From Limnephilus marmoratus (Eukaryota > Arthropoda > Insecta > Trichoptera > Limnephilidae): a stretch of 64,000 bases of DNA. The notes beneath the pieces are model-generated. The model was not told the origin of the DNA. It saw only the letters and a list, made by a program, of their open reading frames with translations, and did not search any database. Of the stretch, positions 19,188 to 30,680 are shown one piece after another (position 1 is the stretch's first letter; every line of letters starts with the position of its first letter). The DNA lies in the NCBI GenBank assembly GCA_917880885.1, contig OU862913.1, positions 39,651,460 to 39,715,459 on the forward strand, given 5' to 3'. The position numbers were made by a program, and so were the translations under genes.

Positions 19188-22107
19188 GGGTGAGTTGGGG
19201 TAAGTCCGTGTGCTTTTTTGATGAGATGAATTTTTTTGATCATTGGTCCACTTTGGAATTTTTTAATGAAGAATTCGTGGTATTCCCGCAAAGTTTTTAA
19301 TTTTATTATGTTACCTTTAGCTCTTAACTATGTGAGTAATTTTTTATTAATCGAGTTATCCACAGTAAAACACCCAAAAACTGCCAATCAAAACTTCCTG
19401 TAAATTATTTTTCGACGTGGGGTAATATCCGGATTTTTTGGGGCAAGACCGGCATTCATTCTAAAATTGCAATTAAGCATATAAGACGTAAGATTTGCTA
19501 ATAACGACACTTCATCTTACCTTTTGTTGCCAAATTAGCATGTGCAACATTTTAATTGTTTACCTATACAACAAAAATAGGCCATTTGTAATTTTGGTAT
19601 ACCGGTCTTCCCCCTTGCGGGGTAAGATCGGCAAAGTGTTCTCAAAATGTTTTGGAAACAAGATCTGAAAAAACATATTTTTTAAATGCCCACTTAGTGG
19701 AAAATTATAAACACTCCAATAAAAAATATATATATGTAATTTCGTAAATCTGAACCTGACAGACAGTGGTGGTAAAACTCCATAAAATGACGATTTACAC
19801 GGTTAATATCGTCCTAATTCGTATTATTGTCTAATTATCATTGTCTGTAATTTGAAATAGTTAACATTGGAATGTTGTATTTTTACAATTTTTTTTTCGA
19901 AAAATTAATTTTAAGGGACGGTTACGGCGGAAATTGGCTGCAAAATTTCGGTTTACAAGGAAATTTGTAGTATTTTTAGAAATTTACATCGAAAATTCTA
20001 ATTTTGACGGGCCGGCCGAGGCGGTATTTTATAATAATAAATTTGATTTACGCGGAAATTATTGGTATTTTTACAAATTTACTTAGAATATTTGAAATAG
20101 AATAACAGGCTGCGATAGAAATCGGCCGCGAAACTTCGATTTACGCGGAAATATATCGTATTTAATGAATTTATTTCCAATAGGTATCACAATTTAGAGG
20201 GCCGGCCGCGATGGGATTCGGTCGCGAAATTTCGATTTACGCGAAATATATGGTACTTTCAAGAATTTACTTCGAATATCTAAATTTGAAGAGCCGGCTG
20301 CGGCGGTAATAAGCCGCAAAAATTTGTTTTTCGCCGAAATTATGTGGTTTTTTTACGAATTTATTTCGAATAAGAATCTGAATTCAGAGGGCCGCGAAAA
20401 TTCGATTTACGCTAAATATACCGTATTTTTACGAATTTACTTCAAATATCTAAATTTGAAAAATCGGCTGCGGCGGCAATAAGCCGCAAAAATTTTATTT
20501 ATGCGGAAATTATGCGTTTTTTAGGAAATTATTTTGAATAGGTAGGTATTTGAATTTAGAGGGCTGGCTGCGACGGGTTTCGGCCGTGAAATTTTGTTTA
20601 TTCCGAAACTTGTCGGTATTTTCACAAATTTACTTTGAATTGGAATGGCCGGCTGTGACAGAAATCGGCCGCAAAATTTCGATTTACGCGTAAATATACC
20701 TACCGTATTTTATGAATTTATTTGGTATAGGTATCTGAATTTAGTAGGCCGGCCGTGACGGGATTCGGTCGCGAAATTTCGATTTACACGAAACATCGTA
20801 TTTTTACGAATTTACTTCGAGTAGGTATCTGAATTCAAAGGGCCGGCTGCGTCGGAAATAGGATGTAAAATCTTGTTTTACGCGGTAGTACTTCACGCTT
20901 TTGTAAGTTTGAAAGGACGGTCGCGACCGCTTGCGGCCGCGTAAATTTGATTTACCTACTCGGAAAATACCGTATTTTTATGAATTTACTTCGAATATGG
21001 GGCGCTAAAACGGCTGCGAAAATTCGATTTACACGGGAATAAGTCGATTATTACAATGAATTCATAAGAACTTACCCAAATTTGAATTTGGGGTCGAGAA
21101 ATATTTTTTTCATAAAATTTTGAATTAGGTACGTGGGAATTTGTTAATTTTATTTTTGATGTCCCTTAGATTTCGAATTAACGGGGTTCTACTGTATTTA
21201 TATATATTTGTGTGGTGCTTATACTTATATATATTGGTACGTATACATGTAACTTGTATAGGTATACTTTTTTTATCAGAACAAAATAAATAATTTGGTT
21301 TTCCAAGAGTATCACTCTTTGAAACTGATTACTTATTATTACGCTTGTGTGATATTCTTTATGTATGTCTTTATTAGCAGATAAAACATCGTCTTGTGCA
21401 TAACATATAGCGCGCAGTGTTTTTCTGCAGTAGTTCTGCGGCATAACATCCTTGAAAAAAATTAACAGCCAAAAATTTTTTCAAACTTTTAACTATCATT
21501 TATATAAAAAGTCTAATATGAATGATCTTCGTCTGTAATCGATACTCGCGTTTATCGAATACGGGAATAGCGATTTCCGCCCGGCACAGCGCTGTTCCTG
21601 CACTAAGCACCACCACCACCATAAATGCGCCCTCACGAACCTCTTAGTTTGGGAATACGTGGCTATTTGTATGGAAACCGCAAAAGGGGTAATGTCGGAA
21701 GGGTCATATTCCGATCTTCCCCCGGGAAATATGTCAAGGGGGAAGATCGAAAAGAAAGCTACAGCTGAAACCAAAGCAGATTAGACACTGGAACCTTCCT
21801 AAACTATTTTTTATCTAAAAATAATACACAATGGATTTGAAATGAATTCAATAGCCTACCTGGATTCGTAGATATTTATGATGGGGGTAAGATCGATTAT
21901 CTCACAATTTTCCGCGAAATTTAACCTGTTCAAAAAACGCGCCTCACAACCTAACGCTTTAGCTTCCTAGAGCTGACCGAAGGGGGTTCTATGCGTAATG
22001 AAATAGCGCTCCTCTAGAGGTATTGGCGCATTTTATAGGTTGCCAGGGTACCGCGAAAATCGAGTTTTTCGATCTTCCCCCAAATCCGGATTTACCCCAA
22101 CTCACCC
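19188..22107. mobile_element. 2.9-kb TIR element (Tc1/mariner-pogo-like), TA flanks, no transposase
   Basis: The ends read GGGTGAGTTGGGGTAA at 19188 and the inverse at 22107; 23 of 24 bases match if the flanking TA at 19186-19187 and 22108-22109 is included. Near both ends the motif GGGGTAAGATCGG or its inverse recurs (19421, 19600, 21710, 21880, 22068), as transposase-binding sites often do. There is no transposase reading frame. The middle carries a ~95-bp satellite (about 19890-21130). A Tigger-like terminus (ACGGGGTTCTACTGTA, about 21180-21195) just after the satellite suggests another element nested inside. Confidence 0.65.
19890..21130. repeat. Degenerate ~95-bp satellite, about 12 units
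   Basis: A GC core (GGCCGGCTGCGGCGG and variants) alternates with AT-rich TTCGATTTACGCGAAATAT and TTTTTACGAATTTACTTCGAAT blocks. Cores fall near 20010, 20112, 20202, 20292, 20390, 20465, 20560, 20645, 20748, 20840, 20920 and 21005, so the period varies around 75-105. All units are divergent, so the array is old. Confidence 0.75.
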
Positions 22108-22450
22108 TATCTATCTCTGTTCTAACCGGTCTAACCGGTATTACCTTATTTCGGATCCGCCACTCCGCTTTTAACAGAATATCGGAAATAAGCTTTCATA
22201 TGATGTGAGTATTTTAATTAATGCAATTTGAAAATTGTATGCTGCCAATATTATGTATCGACGTGTTTACAATAATTGGCTCCGCCAATGTTATTTGTGT
22301 TTTTACGTGCAGGACTTATGAAGAAGTACACAACTGATTTTTGTTCAATAAGCGATACAAGTAACAATGGATATTACTATGACTGACGTCTGTGTTGTAA
22401 AATTTCTGGGATAAGAAGAAGAAAGTTTGAGTAGATGCTTTCGTATATTA

Positions 22451-22608
22451 TGGTACTGACCCACATGCTCATAAATGAGCATACTCAATTCCTTTTCCAC
22501 CCGCGAATCCGGTGCCATGATCGTTTGAGGTTACACACATGCTACAAGGTAGCATTAGCTTATTAGTAGTAAGAGGCATGCTACTAATGAACGTGCCTGT
22601 CAGTACCA
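22451..22608. mobile_element. 158-bp MITE, PIF/Harbinger type, TTA TSD
   Basis: Terminal inverted repeats TGGTACTGAC at 22451 and GTCAGTACCA ending at 22608 are flanked by TTA on both sides (22448-22450 and 22609-22611). A 3-bp TTA duplication is the mark of PIF/Harbinger transposition. No coding capacity. Confidence 0.65.
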
Positions 22609-22739
22609 TTAACCGTACACTGTTGCTATCTCACTCTAGTAATTTTGAAACAATAATGATTAAATTTTAAAATTCATTAGTAAAATAATTTGGATTGTTA
22701 ATATTTTTAGGAAAAATAAAAGTGTGTCCATGGTTTTAT

Positions 22740-22825
22740 CTTGAGAGAAAGAGTTTATGGATTTTTTAGATCCATGGCACTGCTGTGGTAGCGGCAGGTG
22801 ATTGTTTAACGCCCAAACAAATATA
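22740..22825 (-). pseudogene. Relic of a zinc-finger gene type 1 exon
   Basis: The minus strand reads CACAGCAGTGCCATGGATCT, like the region around the start codon of the other type 1 exons. It then gives M-D-L-K-N-P followed by a stop. The upstream bases also resemble the exon leader. No acidic motif is left. Confidence 0.5.
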
Positions 22826-23604
22826 CTTACCTGAATTAGAATATTGTTTTAACAGAACTCTAATTTGAGCGACCTTTGAATATTTGGTTTGGTTGGAATA
22901 TTCTGTTAAAACAATGTTTATCGTATGCATAACGCATATTTGGAAATAAGGATATACTTATTGTTACTACCTCGACCTTGGAGTTGACATTTAAAATCAA
23001 TTGAGATAATCGTAATCAACCATTGGTAAACTCTGTATATCCATATCGAAAGTTAAACAGGTAAACGTAAACCTTTTATAGGGTTAGCAATATTGTTTTA
23101 GCCGAATATTGGTTATGCATGTTTTAAATGCTATCGAAACACTTATATTGAAAAAGGTAGATGTCTGATTGACAATTTCAATTTTCCTTTAACAAAACAC
23201 CAAAAGGATTCCTTAGTGAATCGGTTGGCGTAATTAAAGCCTTACCCAATTTAAAAAACATTGGTAGTTCAGTTTTATTTTGGATAACGGCCGCTACCAA
23301 ATTGAAGAGCGTGATTAATATTATAATAGACTTTGTCTAGTGAGTAGTGAGGTGGGTAAAAGAAAACAATGTTCATAAATCAAAATAAAATAAACGCCGG
23401 TGCTTAAACTGAATATAAGCATTAGTACCCTTACCAATAACCATCACAAGCGTGGAATGATAACTAACTGCATGTATTAAACACGGTTTGGAAACACGAT
23501 GACATTTTGACAGTGAAAAAAGCACGTGTCAACAATATTTATAGGTTATACATGGACAATAATAAAATCATAGACAATTGTAGAATCTTTTCTCTGGCCT
23601 TAAA
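22826..23604. other. No gene seen
   Basis: AT-rich, with no domains and no clear repeats. Confidence 0.4.
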
Positions 23605-24080
23605 CGGGCTACAGACCTTCAGTTTTAACTGTACAGTTTAACTGTACAGTCGAACTGTACAGACAAATCGTAGGTCCATAAAGCCTACACACATTCAAGT
23701 AAAACAGCGAGATCTTTCAGTTTTTATCAACAATGGCCTCCATAGACGACCCTTTAGCCGTTACAGGGCTAGAGATGTATTAAAAGAAACTGAGTATATT
23801 AAAAGAAAAATAAAAGAGAAATTAAAATTTAATTAAATATTTGTATTAAAAGAGATTAATTTAATGAGTGTATTAAAAGAAACTGCGACAAAACTGACGA
23901 AACTGTACAGTTTTCGACTACACACTGTCTGTTTTTCAGTTCTAACTGTACAGGTTTATCTATTCGTATTTTGATTAGATCTCAGTTAAACTGTACAGTT
24001 CAACTTTTGTCCTACACACCTAACGATTTATCTGTACAGTTAAACTGTACAGTTAAAACTGAAGGTCTGTAGCCCGCTTT
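23605..24080. mobile_element. MITE with long TIRs rich in ACTGTACAGTT
   Basis: The left end CGGGCTACAGACCTTCAG and the right end CTGAAGGTCTGTAGCCCG are exact inverses, and similarity continues inward for more than 40 bases. The palindrome AACTGTACAGTT is repeated several times near both ends. The length is about 476 bases and there is no protein. I found no convincing target duplication, so the superfamily is unknown. Confidence 0.6.
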
Positions 24081-24190
24081 ATAGGTTCGAGATAATTGAG
24101 TGTTGTATATGTATGTACCCTTTACATTTCTAAAGTAGTATCTCAAACAATGAGTCGCTTTCTGAGTAGTTCGTTTATATCCACCACAAC

Positions 24191-26078
24191 CGAGATTGGG
24201 AACCTGCGGCCTGCGAACCTTTTGATACGGCCCGCGAACACTTTTGGCGCGGCCTGCTGAAAACACATTTTTAACGTGATTATTACAAAACCCAGAGATT
24301 ATTACAACACAGCTGACAGGTATGTGCTTACGTCTGCACCTTTGTTATAAGAAACAAGTTTAGATACGAATTAATAAGTGTTCCAAAATTGTTTTGTTTT
24401 ATTTTAATTTCTAATTATTATACGATACCTAGTGAAATTAATATTAACAAAATATGTCAGTATTGATAACAACTCTATTCAGAAAGGAAAAATGTGTGAG
24501 GTGCTTTCTTTATACATGGCCACACTTCTGCCATTAAAAATCTAAATTAGTATAAAAATAAAACTCTTCAATGTAAATATATGTACATCTTAAATAGTTA
24601 AAAAAATATTACAGATAAAAATTTGCTGTAAAATGTTGAAAAACCATTCACGTGTTCTGAGTATAATATAATTTACGTTGGTGGATTCCTACTCAGATCT
24701 ATTCCTATGTTACAACCACTTTTGTGTCCATAATGCAAATTCTTGTTGCGGATTCATCTGTTTATGAATTTCTAAAGAAACCATCTATCTGTTCCAAGTC
24801 AGAAAGTCGGATATAATCTATTTTTGAGTTCAGAGTGTAATATCAATTAAGGCTGGGCATTCAAATTCACTATTTTTGTAAAACCAGTTTCATGTCGGAA
24901 TGAATTGTCGAAATGCCAGTTGTGAATATTAATCTCCGAAATGCGTTAGTATATTATTGCTGACTTTGGAGATTTGATTGAAGAAAACCATTCTAATGGT
25001 TCGAGTTGGTTAAAATTTTTGTTTCAAACAAAATCTGCAAAATCCATAATTCGTAGGAAAGCTATACACATATTATGAGAGCAATACTAACTAAATTCGT
25101 GGGTTCGCATACAGATTCACTTTTTATTTAACCAGATTTTTGTACCGAAGTTAAAGATTTCAGTTGTGGATTAATCTGCTAGTACATTTCGAAGGAAACC
25201 ATTCTATTATTTGAAGTGCAGTTATAAAAATCTAGTTCCAGACTTTGTATTGGCTGCAGAATCAAAGAAAAATAATTTTCATGTCCTGATTGTGGTTTCA
25301 ATTCTCAGCATACTGATTTAATTTAAAACTGTTTTGTGTTTAGAATATAACGAAAGATTGTGTTACTATTATTTACAAATAATCAATCTTTATGTTCTGA
25401 ACACGATGTAAAAATTCGAAATCCTCTGCCGACGCAAGTCAAAGGATACCTTTCTTGCTTTCCGAGGGCAGTTATAAATTTCTGCAGAATTTGCATACAT
25501 GTTTTTTTAATTGGAAGACTGCTGGTCACATGTGATGTAAAAAAAAATCGGCACCTATGGTAAAATTTATACTGAACAATTTATTGGATAACCAACAACC
25601 CTGCCATAGTTCACCCCGAGTACCCGGGTTTATGGGGGTTAGGTTTGTCTGGGTCTTGGCGGTGGTCACGTCTGCCCACCATCTGCATGGCAGGCCGGAT
25701 CGGGAGAGAATGTTTGAGGAAGTCCCTCTGACGTCTCAAGCCGTACTCCAACATCGTCATGCACAGCAATGGGAGGCATGAATTCATAAATCCGTCAGTC
25801 TTGGATACATTGACCCCCAGATTCCTACCCACTCATAATATTCTTTTCCTACTCAGTACTTCCTCTCCTTACTTTCCTGAAAAGACCCTCCACACAGCTT
25901 CCTCAAAGATGACTTAGGCCCTGATGAGAATTACGTTTCTCAGGGCCTCCTGTGTGGAACTAATGTGAAAAAATGAGTTTATAATAAAAAATAGGCGCCT
26001 TAAAATCTCTGTGCTGCCCGGAGATGATACTACAAACACCCAAATGGCCCCCAACAGAAAAAAGGTTCCCCACCCCTG
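24191..26078. mobile_element. hAT-like remnant with degenerate internal repeats
   Basis: Left GATTGGGAACCTGCGGCC and right GGTTCCCCACCCCTG resemble hAT ends that begin CAGGGGTNGGNAACC. The 8-bp flanks do not match, so the boundaries are weak. Inside, about 24640-25560 shows a degenerate 210-bp (or 420-bp) repetition around GAAACCATTCTA (near 24777, 24983 and 25195). A family A retroposon lies in the right part. Confidence 0.35.
25572..25985 (+). mobile_element. Family A short poly(A) retroposon (copy 2)
   Basis: Runs from TTTATTGGATAACCAACAAC through GGTTTGTCTGGGTCTTGG to TCAGGGCCTCCTGTGTGGA and a short A tail. Aligns with the minus-strand copies at 12958 and 38512, but diverged and with a different middle. 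Confidence 0.65.
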
Positions 26079-26134
26079 CTTTACACGATATTATGTGATA
26101 TATGAAGTAGGTATATTTGGCGGGCAGGAGATAA

Positions 26135-26209
26135 GCCGACGTAGCTCAGTGGATAATAGCAGTTGACCGGAAATCACAAGGACGCGGGTTCGAGTCCCGT
26201 CGGGCGGCG
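26135..26209 (+). repeat. tRNA-like sequence in a SINE-like repeat (copy 3)
   Basis: GCCGACGTAGCTCAGTGG contains a perfect A box and GGTTCGAGTCC a perfect B box. The body downstream (TTTCTCGG...GTAGATGAGTGTTTCAGG) matches copies 1 and 2. The anticodon arm is poorly paired. Near 26385-26430 the reverse complement of the block at 11540-11590 (GTCTCGACGCC) follows, so the repeat has a second module. Confidence 0.6.
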
Positions 26210-26472
26210 GCATGTATCATTTCTCGGCAATTTTTTTCAACGTAGATGAGTGTTTCAGGGTACTAATTATTACTTAAAATAATTGTTACCATTTGTGTTA
26301 TGCATAAAAATCCGTCTTAAACATTAGTATTTCAATTAAAAATAATAATTAATATTTGACGAGTTAAATAATTTCACCAAAAATGTAGACATAATTTGTC
26401 TCGACGCCACCTAGTGGGAGATTTAGCACTTACAATTTACAATGCCTTTCTCATATAAAGCAGGGTACTCAC

Positions 26473-26859
26473 CTAAAGTGTAGCATACATGTAATGTATC
26501 TGATACTGTATCAATTTGCTAGTGGGTACGGCTCGTCCACGGTAACCGCGTATCAAGCTACGACCTCCCGGATCCGCACTGCTCGTGACGATATCACGCC
26601 GACAACATGTATCAAATGGTGGCTTTTTTCCGTGACATTTTGTAGAAAATATTAATAATCGTTTCATACCTATACCAGTTCCACAACTTTTTTTTATTTT
26701 CATTTTCTCTCTCCTGTAGCAAGACAATACGGTGATCATCTTATTTTTACACTTTTCGCCTGACGTACCCATAGCTTGTCGAATATTTTCCCAAGCATCC
26801 ACTTTTAGATTTTTTTTAATAATTATTACACAATACCGGAGCATTTTGATAAAGTTCAA
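26473..26859 (-). pseudogene. MADF/Myb-like DNA-binding protein fragment of the Harbinger-like element
   Basis: The minus-strand frame contains D-A-W-E-N-I-R-Q-A-M, C-K-N-K-M-I-T-V-L and Y-R-R-E-K-M-K. This fits the three-helix MADF fold (W at start, C-K-x-K-W-x-x-L-R, then Y-x-R-E). PIF/Harbinger elements carry such a second protein beside the transposase. Only about 50 residues look like a domain and the start is missing; the rest is probably terminal non-coding sequence. Confidence 0.45.
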
Positions 26860-26905
26860 TTAAATTTAACACATTTTCATTTTTTTTTTTACAGGGAATA
26901 CCGCA

Positions 26906-27132
26906 CAAGAATCTCAACTGCTCCCGTCTGGAGCCAGTGAGACTATGGCATCCCCAATTGGGCTATGTTGTGAGGCTGAAGGTAGTGGGGGGGGGGGGGA
27001 AAGGAGGTGGGGAAGAGGAAGGTTGGGAAGTACCTGGCTATTCAGATCTGGTCACCAAATACGGCTAAAGCCATTTTCAAGCAACGTTTCAATTCTGAAT
27101 GGTGGTCTTACACCAGGGCGATACTTATAGTA
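26906..27132 (+). repeat. Family B dispersed repeat (copy 1)
   Basis: Shares CTGCTCCCGTC...GAGACTATGG, GGGGAAGTACCTGGCTATT..AGATCTGGTCACC and GGTGGTCTTACACC with 48677-48872 in the same orientation. It contains a 13-base G run. No coding capacity. Confidence 0.7.
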
Positions 27133-27230
27133 TCTTCCACTCTGGAACATGCCGCAAATATACTAAATATTATTTTAAATGAATTAATTGTGAAATAACA
27201 CAAATTAATCAAATAAAATTTATTTGCGCA

Positions 27231-27297
27231 TGCCGGGTTCGAACCCGCGACCTCCGGATTGTGAGTCAAGAGTCTTACCCACTGTACTACGGAGGTC
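27231..27297 (-). repeat. tRNA-like SINE head with A and B boxes
   Basis: The minus strand reads GACCTCCGTAGTACAGTGGG...GGTTCGAACCC. The A and B boxes are near perfect, but the acceptor and anticodon stems do not close, so it is a tRNA-derived repeat rather than a tRNA gene. Confidence 0.55.
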
Positions 27298-27548
27298 GAT
27301 CTGTCCACTCCATGATGAAAACGTTCGTTTGAAGCTCGCCCCTACGTATTCACTACACAAGCCGCCGTGTCGCCGTCCAAATGCGCACTGCGAGCCACCT
27401 TTGTGCTCGCAGTGAAACCGCCGTCGGCGGGTCACTGCGAGCACAGTGCGCTCCACGCGCGAGTGGCTCGCAGTAGACTCGTGCCTACGTACTCACTTGA
27501 TACAGTATCAGATACGTTACAGGTTACACGGTTAAGTGAGTACCCTGC

Positions 27549-28372
27549 TTAACACAAAGGAATTATTTACCCATTCAGTGTCATTGATACTAACTTACTC
27601 TCGCGGACAGTGACTTCAAACCCGCGATGGGCACAATCGGTGCATCATGGCTGATATAAGCATTGGACACACGTAGCTTTAAAAGTGCGAGGGCTAATGT
27701 ATTGTACCGCGAATGCATATGTGTTGTACCGACACACTATGCTTTACTTTAAAAGATGTTTTCCTATGGGGGTCATTTGAATCATGGAGCTGCCGTAAAA
27801 ATCATTTCTTGTACTGGAATTGTCAACTTGACAGCTGTCGTCCGCACATTCACAATTAAAATGACCCCTCTCCTGTTCACGGCGGAGAAGGAGTCACATA
27901 ACTTTTCTAATATCGCGTGAGCAGCGGTTACGGCGTATAACGTTGAGCTTATAAGCGTATTTTAGGGTAAATTAAGCTTGGTGACATCTAATAATGACAA
28001 TTAGTAGATGCAAGACACAAATATGTTTTGTTATAATGGAATTAACCCGCCCAGATCCACGATGCGATTTTAGTTTACAACGCACTTTCAAACATCAATA
28101 ACTCCTCAAATGCTTCAATCATTAAATCAACATTTTAGGTATTCCTAAAAAATATATTTGCATCCGTAAAAAATATTTAACAAATTGTGACGATTCTGTA
28201 TAAAATAAAAAAAAATGTTTTCCTAAAAGTCGACACATTTCTATGTCAGATGAGACAACAAATTTTAAATTTCTACGGGAATAACAGAGAAGACAAAACA
28301 TTAATTCATTCCAACCTCGTTAACCTACGTCCAATATTACGATCTCCTTTTAGTGATGTAGGAAAAAATTCG
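27549..28372. other. No gene seen
   Basis: Unique-looking sequence without a domain, hairpin or array. Confidence 0.4.
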
Positions 28373-28429
28373 GTTTAGGGGCGAAATTCCTAGAAAATCA
28401 AACTAATTATTTTTATACTAATTTGGGGT

Positions 28430-28622
28430 CGGGGAAGAAGGAAATACGCAGAAAGGGATTAAAAAATGACTCTGGTTTGAGGATCAGGTGGTCGGTCTGC
28501 CGAACCTTCCGATGTGGTTCCTTATTTTTTTGTGGCTCTTTTTTTAATGAAAATGGAATGTCAAGCAACCCAAATTTTTTTGCAGCAAGATATTTAATAT
28601 TGTCATCTCTGTTTCCAGACAT
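28430..28622 (-). other. Conserved small reading frame in the left arm
   Basis: The minus-strand frame starts MSGNRDDNIKYLAAKKFG and continues through S-L-K-K-E-P-Q-K-N-K-E-P-H-R-K-V. It is identical in amino acids to the right-arm frame at 30498-30680 over about 61 residues. It looks like a captured first exon, but I do not recognise the protein. The frame on the other strand is a shadow. Confidence 0.35.
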
Positions 28623-29288
28623 TTCAAATAAATGTACTAGAAAGCGACGACAAACGTATTATGATGTCAACTTTGAGAAGTAAAATAGTCTCTACAGATA
28701 GGCAAAAGGTTTTAACGTTTTATTTTACATCTCTTTTTGTTATACATCACGGCTAAATTTCGGTTTAGGGGCGAAATTCCTAGAAAATCAAACTAATTAT
28801 TTTTATACTAATTTGGGGTCGGGGAATCCGAATCTGAAAGAATTAGGCGGCGGCAAGCAATATTAACTGAATTACACGACTTTAAAAAATTTTATACACA
28901 TACAGGAAAATAGCCATTTTGGAAGCATTTTGTTTCCTAGAAAATCAAACTAGTCATTTTTATACTAACTATGGGCCGGGGAATCCGAATCTGAAAGAAT
29001 TAGGCGGCGGCAAGCAATAATAACTGAATTAAACGACTTTAAAATTTTCTATACACACACACCACACACATGAAAATAGACAACATTTTGACACGCGAGG
29101 TACGAAAACCATAGAAAAAACAACATAGATATTTTTACCACACAAAATTAAGTGTTGCCATTAAACAATAATATCATCGAACATACCTTATAAATCGAAC
29201 AAGTTTTCTTCGTCCGTTGTATCCCTGTCAAACTCGTCTAATGTCTCCAAAGGTTCCTGGCGAATACGCGGGTCATATAAGAGCCCAT

Positions 29289-29881
29289 AGGTTTGTGTAA
29301 CATGGTTTGTGCCCCTTTATACCGCCTGCTCGCGTCAATTTAAAAAAACAGCCTACGTTTTCAAGTAGTTTAGCGGCTACGCTAGGTTTGTGTAACATGG
29401 TTTGTGCCCCTTTATACCGCCTGCTCGCGTCAATTTAAAAAAACAGCCTACGTTTTCAAGTAGTTTAGCGGCTACGCTAGGTTTATGTAACATGGTTTGT
29501 GCCACTTTATACCGCCTGCTCGCGTCAATTTAAAAAAACAGCCTACGTTTTCAAGTAGTTTAGCGGCTACGCTAGGTTTGTGTAACATGGTTTGTGCCCC
29601 TTTATACCGCCTGCTTGCGTCAATTTAAAAAAACAGCCTACGTTTTCAAGTAGTTTAGCGGCTACGTTAGGTTTGTGTAACATGGTTTGTGCCCCTTTAT
29701 ACCGCCTGCTCGCGTCAATTTAAAAAAAAACAGCCTACGTTTTCAAGTAGTTTAGCGGCTACGCTAGGTTTGTGTAACATGGTTTGTGCCCTTTATACCA
29801 CCTGCTCGCGTCAATTTTAAAAAACATCCCTGTTTTCAAATAGTTTAGCGGCTACGCTAGGTTTGTGTAACATGGTTTGTG
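29289..29881. repeat. 95-bp tandem array, six units plus a partial
   Basis: Units start at 29289, 29384, 29479, 29574, 29669 and 29766, with a partial at 29859. Each begins AGGTTTGTGTAACATGG. Units are almost identical apart from single changes and an A-run length change, so the array is young. It fills the loop of the palindrome. Confidence 0.95.
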
Positions 29882-30497
29882 ATACAAAAGTGAGTAAAAT
29901 TTATAAAAAATAAGTACTTAAAATATAAACATGTTATTTTACGTTATTGATATTAATGGCAACACTTAATTTTGTGTGGTAAAAACATCTATATTATCTT
30001 GTTTTCTATGATTTTGTACTGCGTGTGTCAGAACCAGCTTCCGAAAAGAATATTTTCATGTGTGTGTATAGAAAATTTTAAAGTCGTGTAATTTAGTTAA
30101 TATTGCTTGCCGCCGCCTAATTCTTTCAGATTCGGATTCCCCGGCCCATAGTTAGTATAAAAATAACTAGTTTGATTTTCTAGGAAACAAAATGCTTCCA
30201 AAATGGCTATTTTCCTATGAGTGTATAAAAAATTTTAAAGTCGTTTAATTCAGTTAATATTGCTTGCCGCCGCCTAATTCTTTCATATTCGGATTCCCCG
30301 ACCCCAAATTAGTATAAAAATAATTAGTTTGATTTTCTAGGAATTTCGCCCCTAAACCGAAATTTAGCCGTGATTTATAACAAAAAGAGATGTAAAATAA
30401 AACGTTTAAACCTTTTGCCTATCTGTAGAGACTATTTTACTTCTCAAAGTTGACATCATAATACGTTTGTCGTCGCTTTCTAGTACATTTATTTGAA

Positions 30498-30680
30498 ATG
30501 TCTGGAAACAGAGATGACAATATTAAATATCTTGCTGCAAAAAAATTTGGGTTGCTTGACATTCCATTTTCATTAAAAAAAGAGCCACAAAAAAATAAGG
30601 AACCACATCGGAAGGTTCGGCAGACCGACCACCTGATCCTCAAACCAGAGTCATTTTTTAATCCCTTTCTGCGTATTTCC
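30498..30680 (+). other. Conserved small reading frame in the right arm
   Basis: Same frame as in the left arm (MSGNRDDNIKYLAAKKFG start), pointing outward, and running on a few residues into flanking sequence where the arm ends at 30682. Confidence 0.35.

Larger units (their letters stand above)
26461..27548. mobile_element. Harbinger-like TIR element with MADF-type frame and two nested repeats
   Basis: Left GCAGGGTACTCACCTAA and the inverse at 27532-27548 are alike, and the similarity includes the segment ATCTGATACTGTATCAA some 40 bases in from each end. A MADF-type reading frame lies on the minus strand next to the left end. The element also holds a family B repeat (26906-27132) and a tRNA-like sequence (27231-27297). 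No target duplication is clear. Confidence 0.55.

Noticed and set aside
24183..26086. hAT with 8-bp TSD at the CAGGGGTGGGGAACC-like ends
   Set aside because: Flanks match only 4 of 8, so I report it only as a remnant with weak borders.
27108..27308. Protein-like frame with N-P-E-V-A-G-S-N-P-A
   Set aside because: This peptide is the usual by-product of translating a tRNA-like A/B-box sequence.
29289..29881. Regular repeats that could suggest a CRISPR array
   Set aside because: 95-bp units directly abut without unique spacers, and the genome is eukaryotic.
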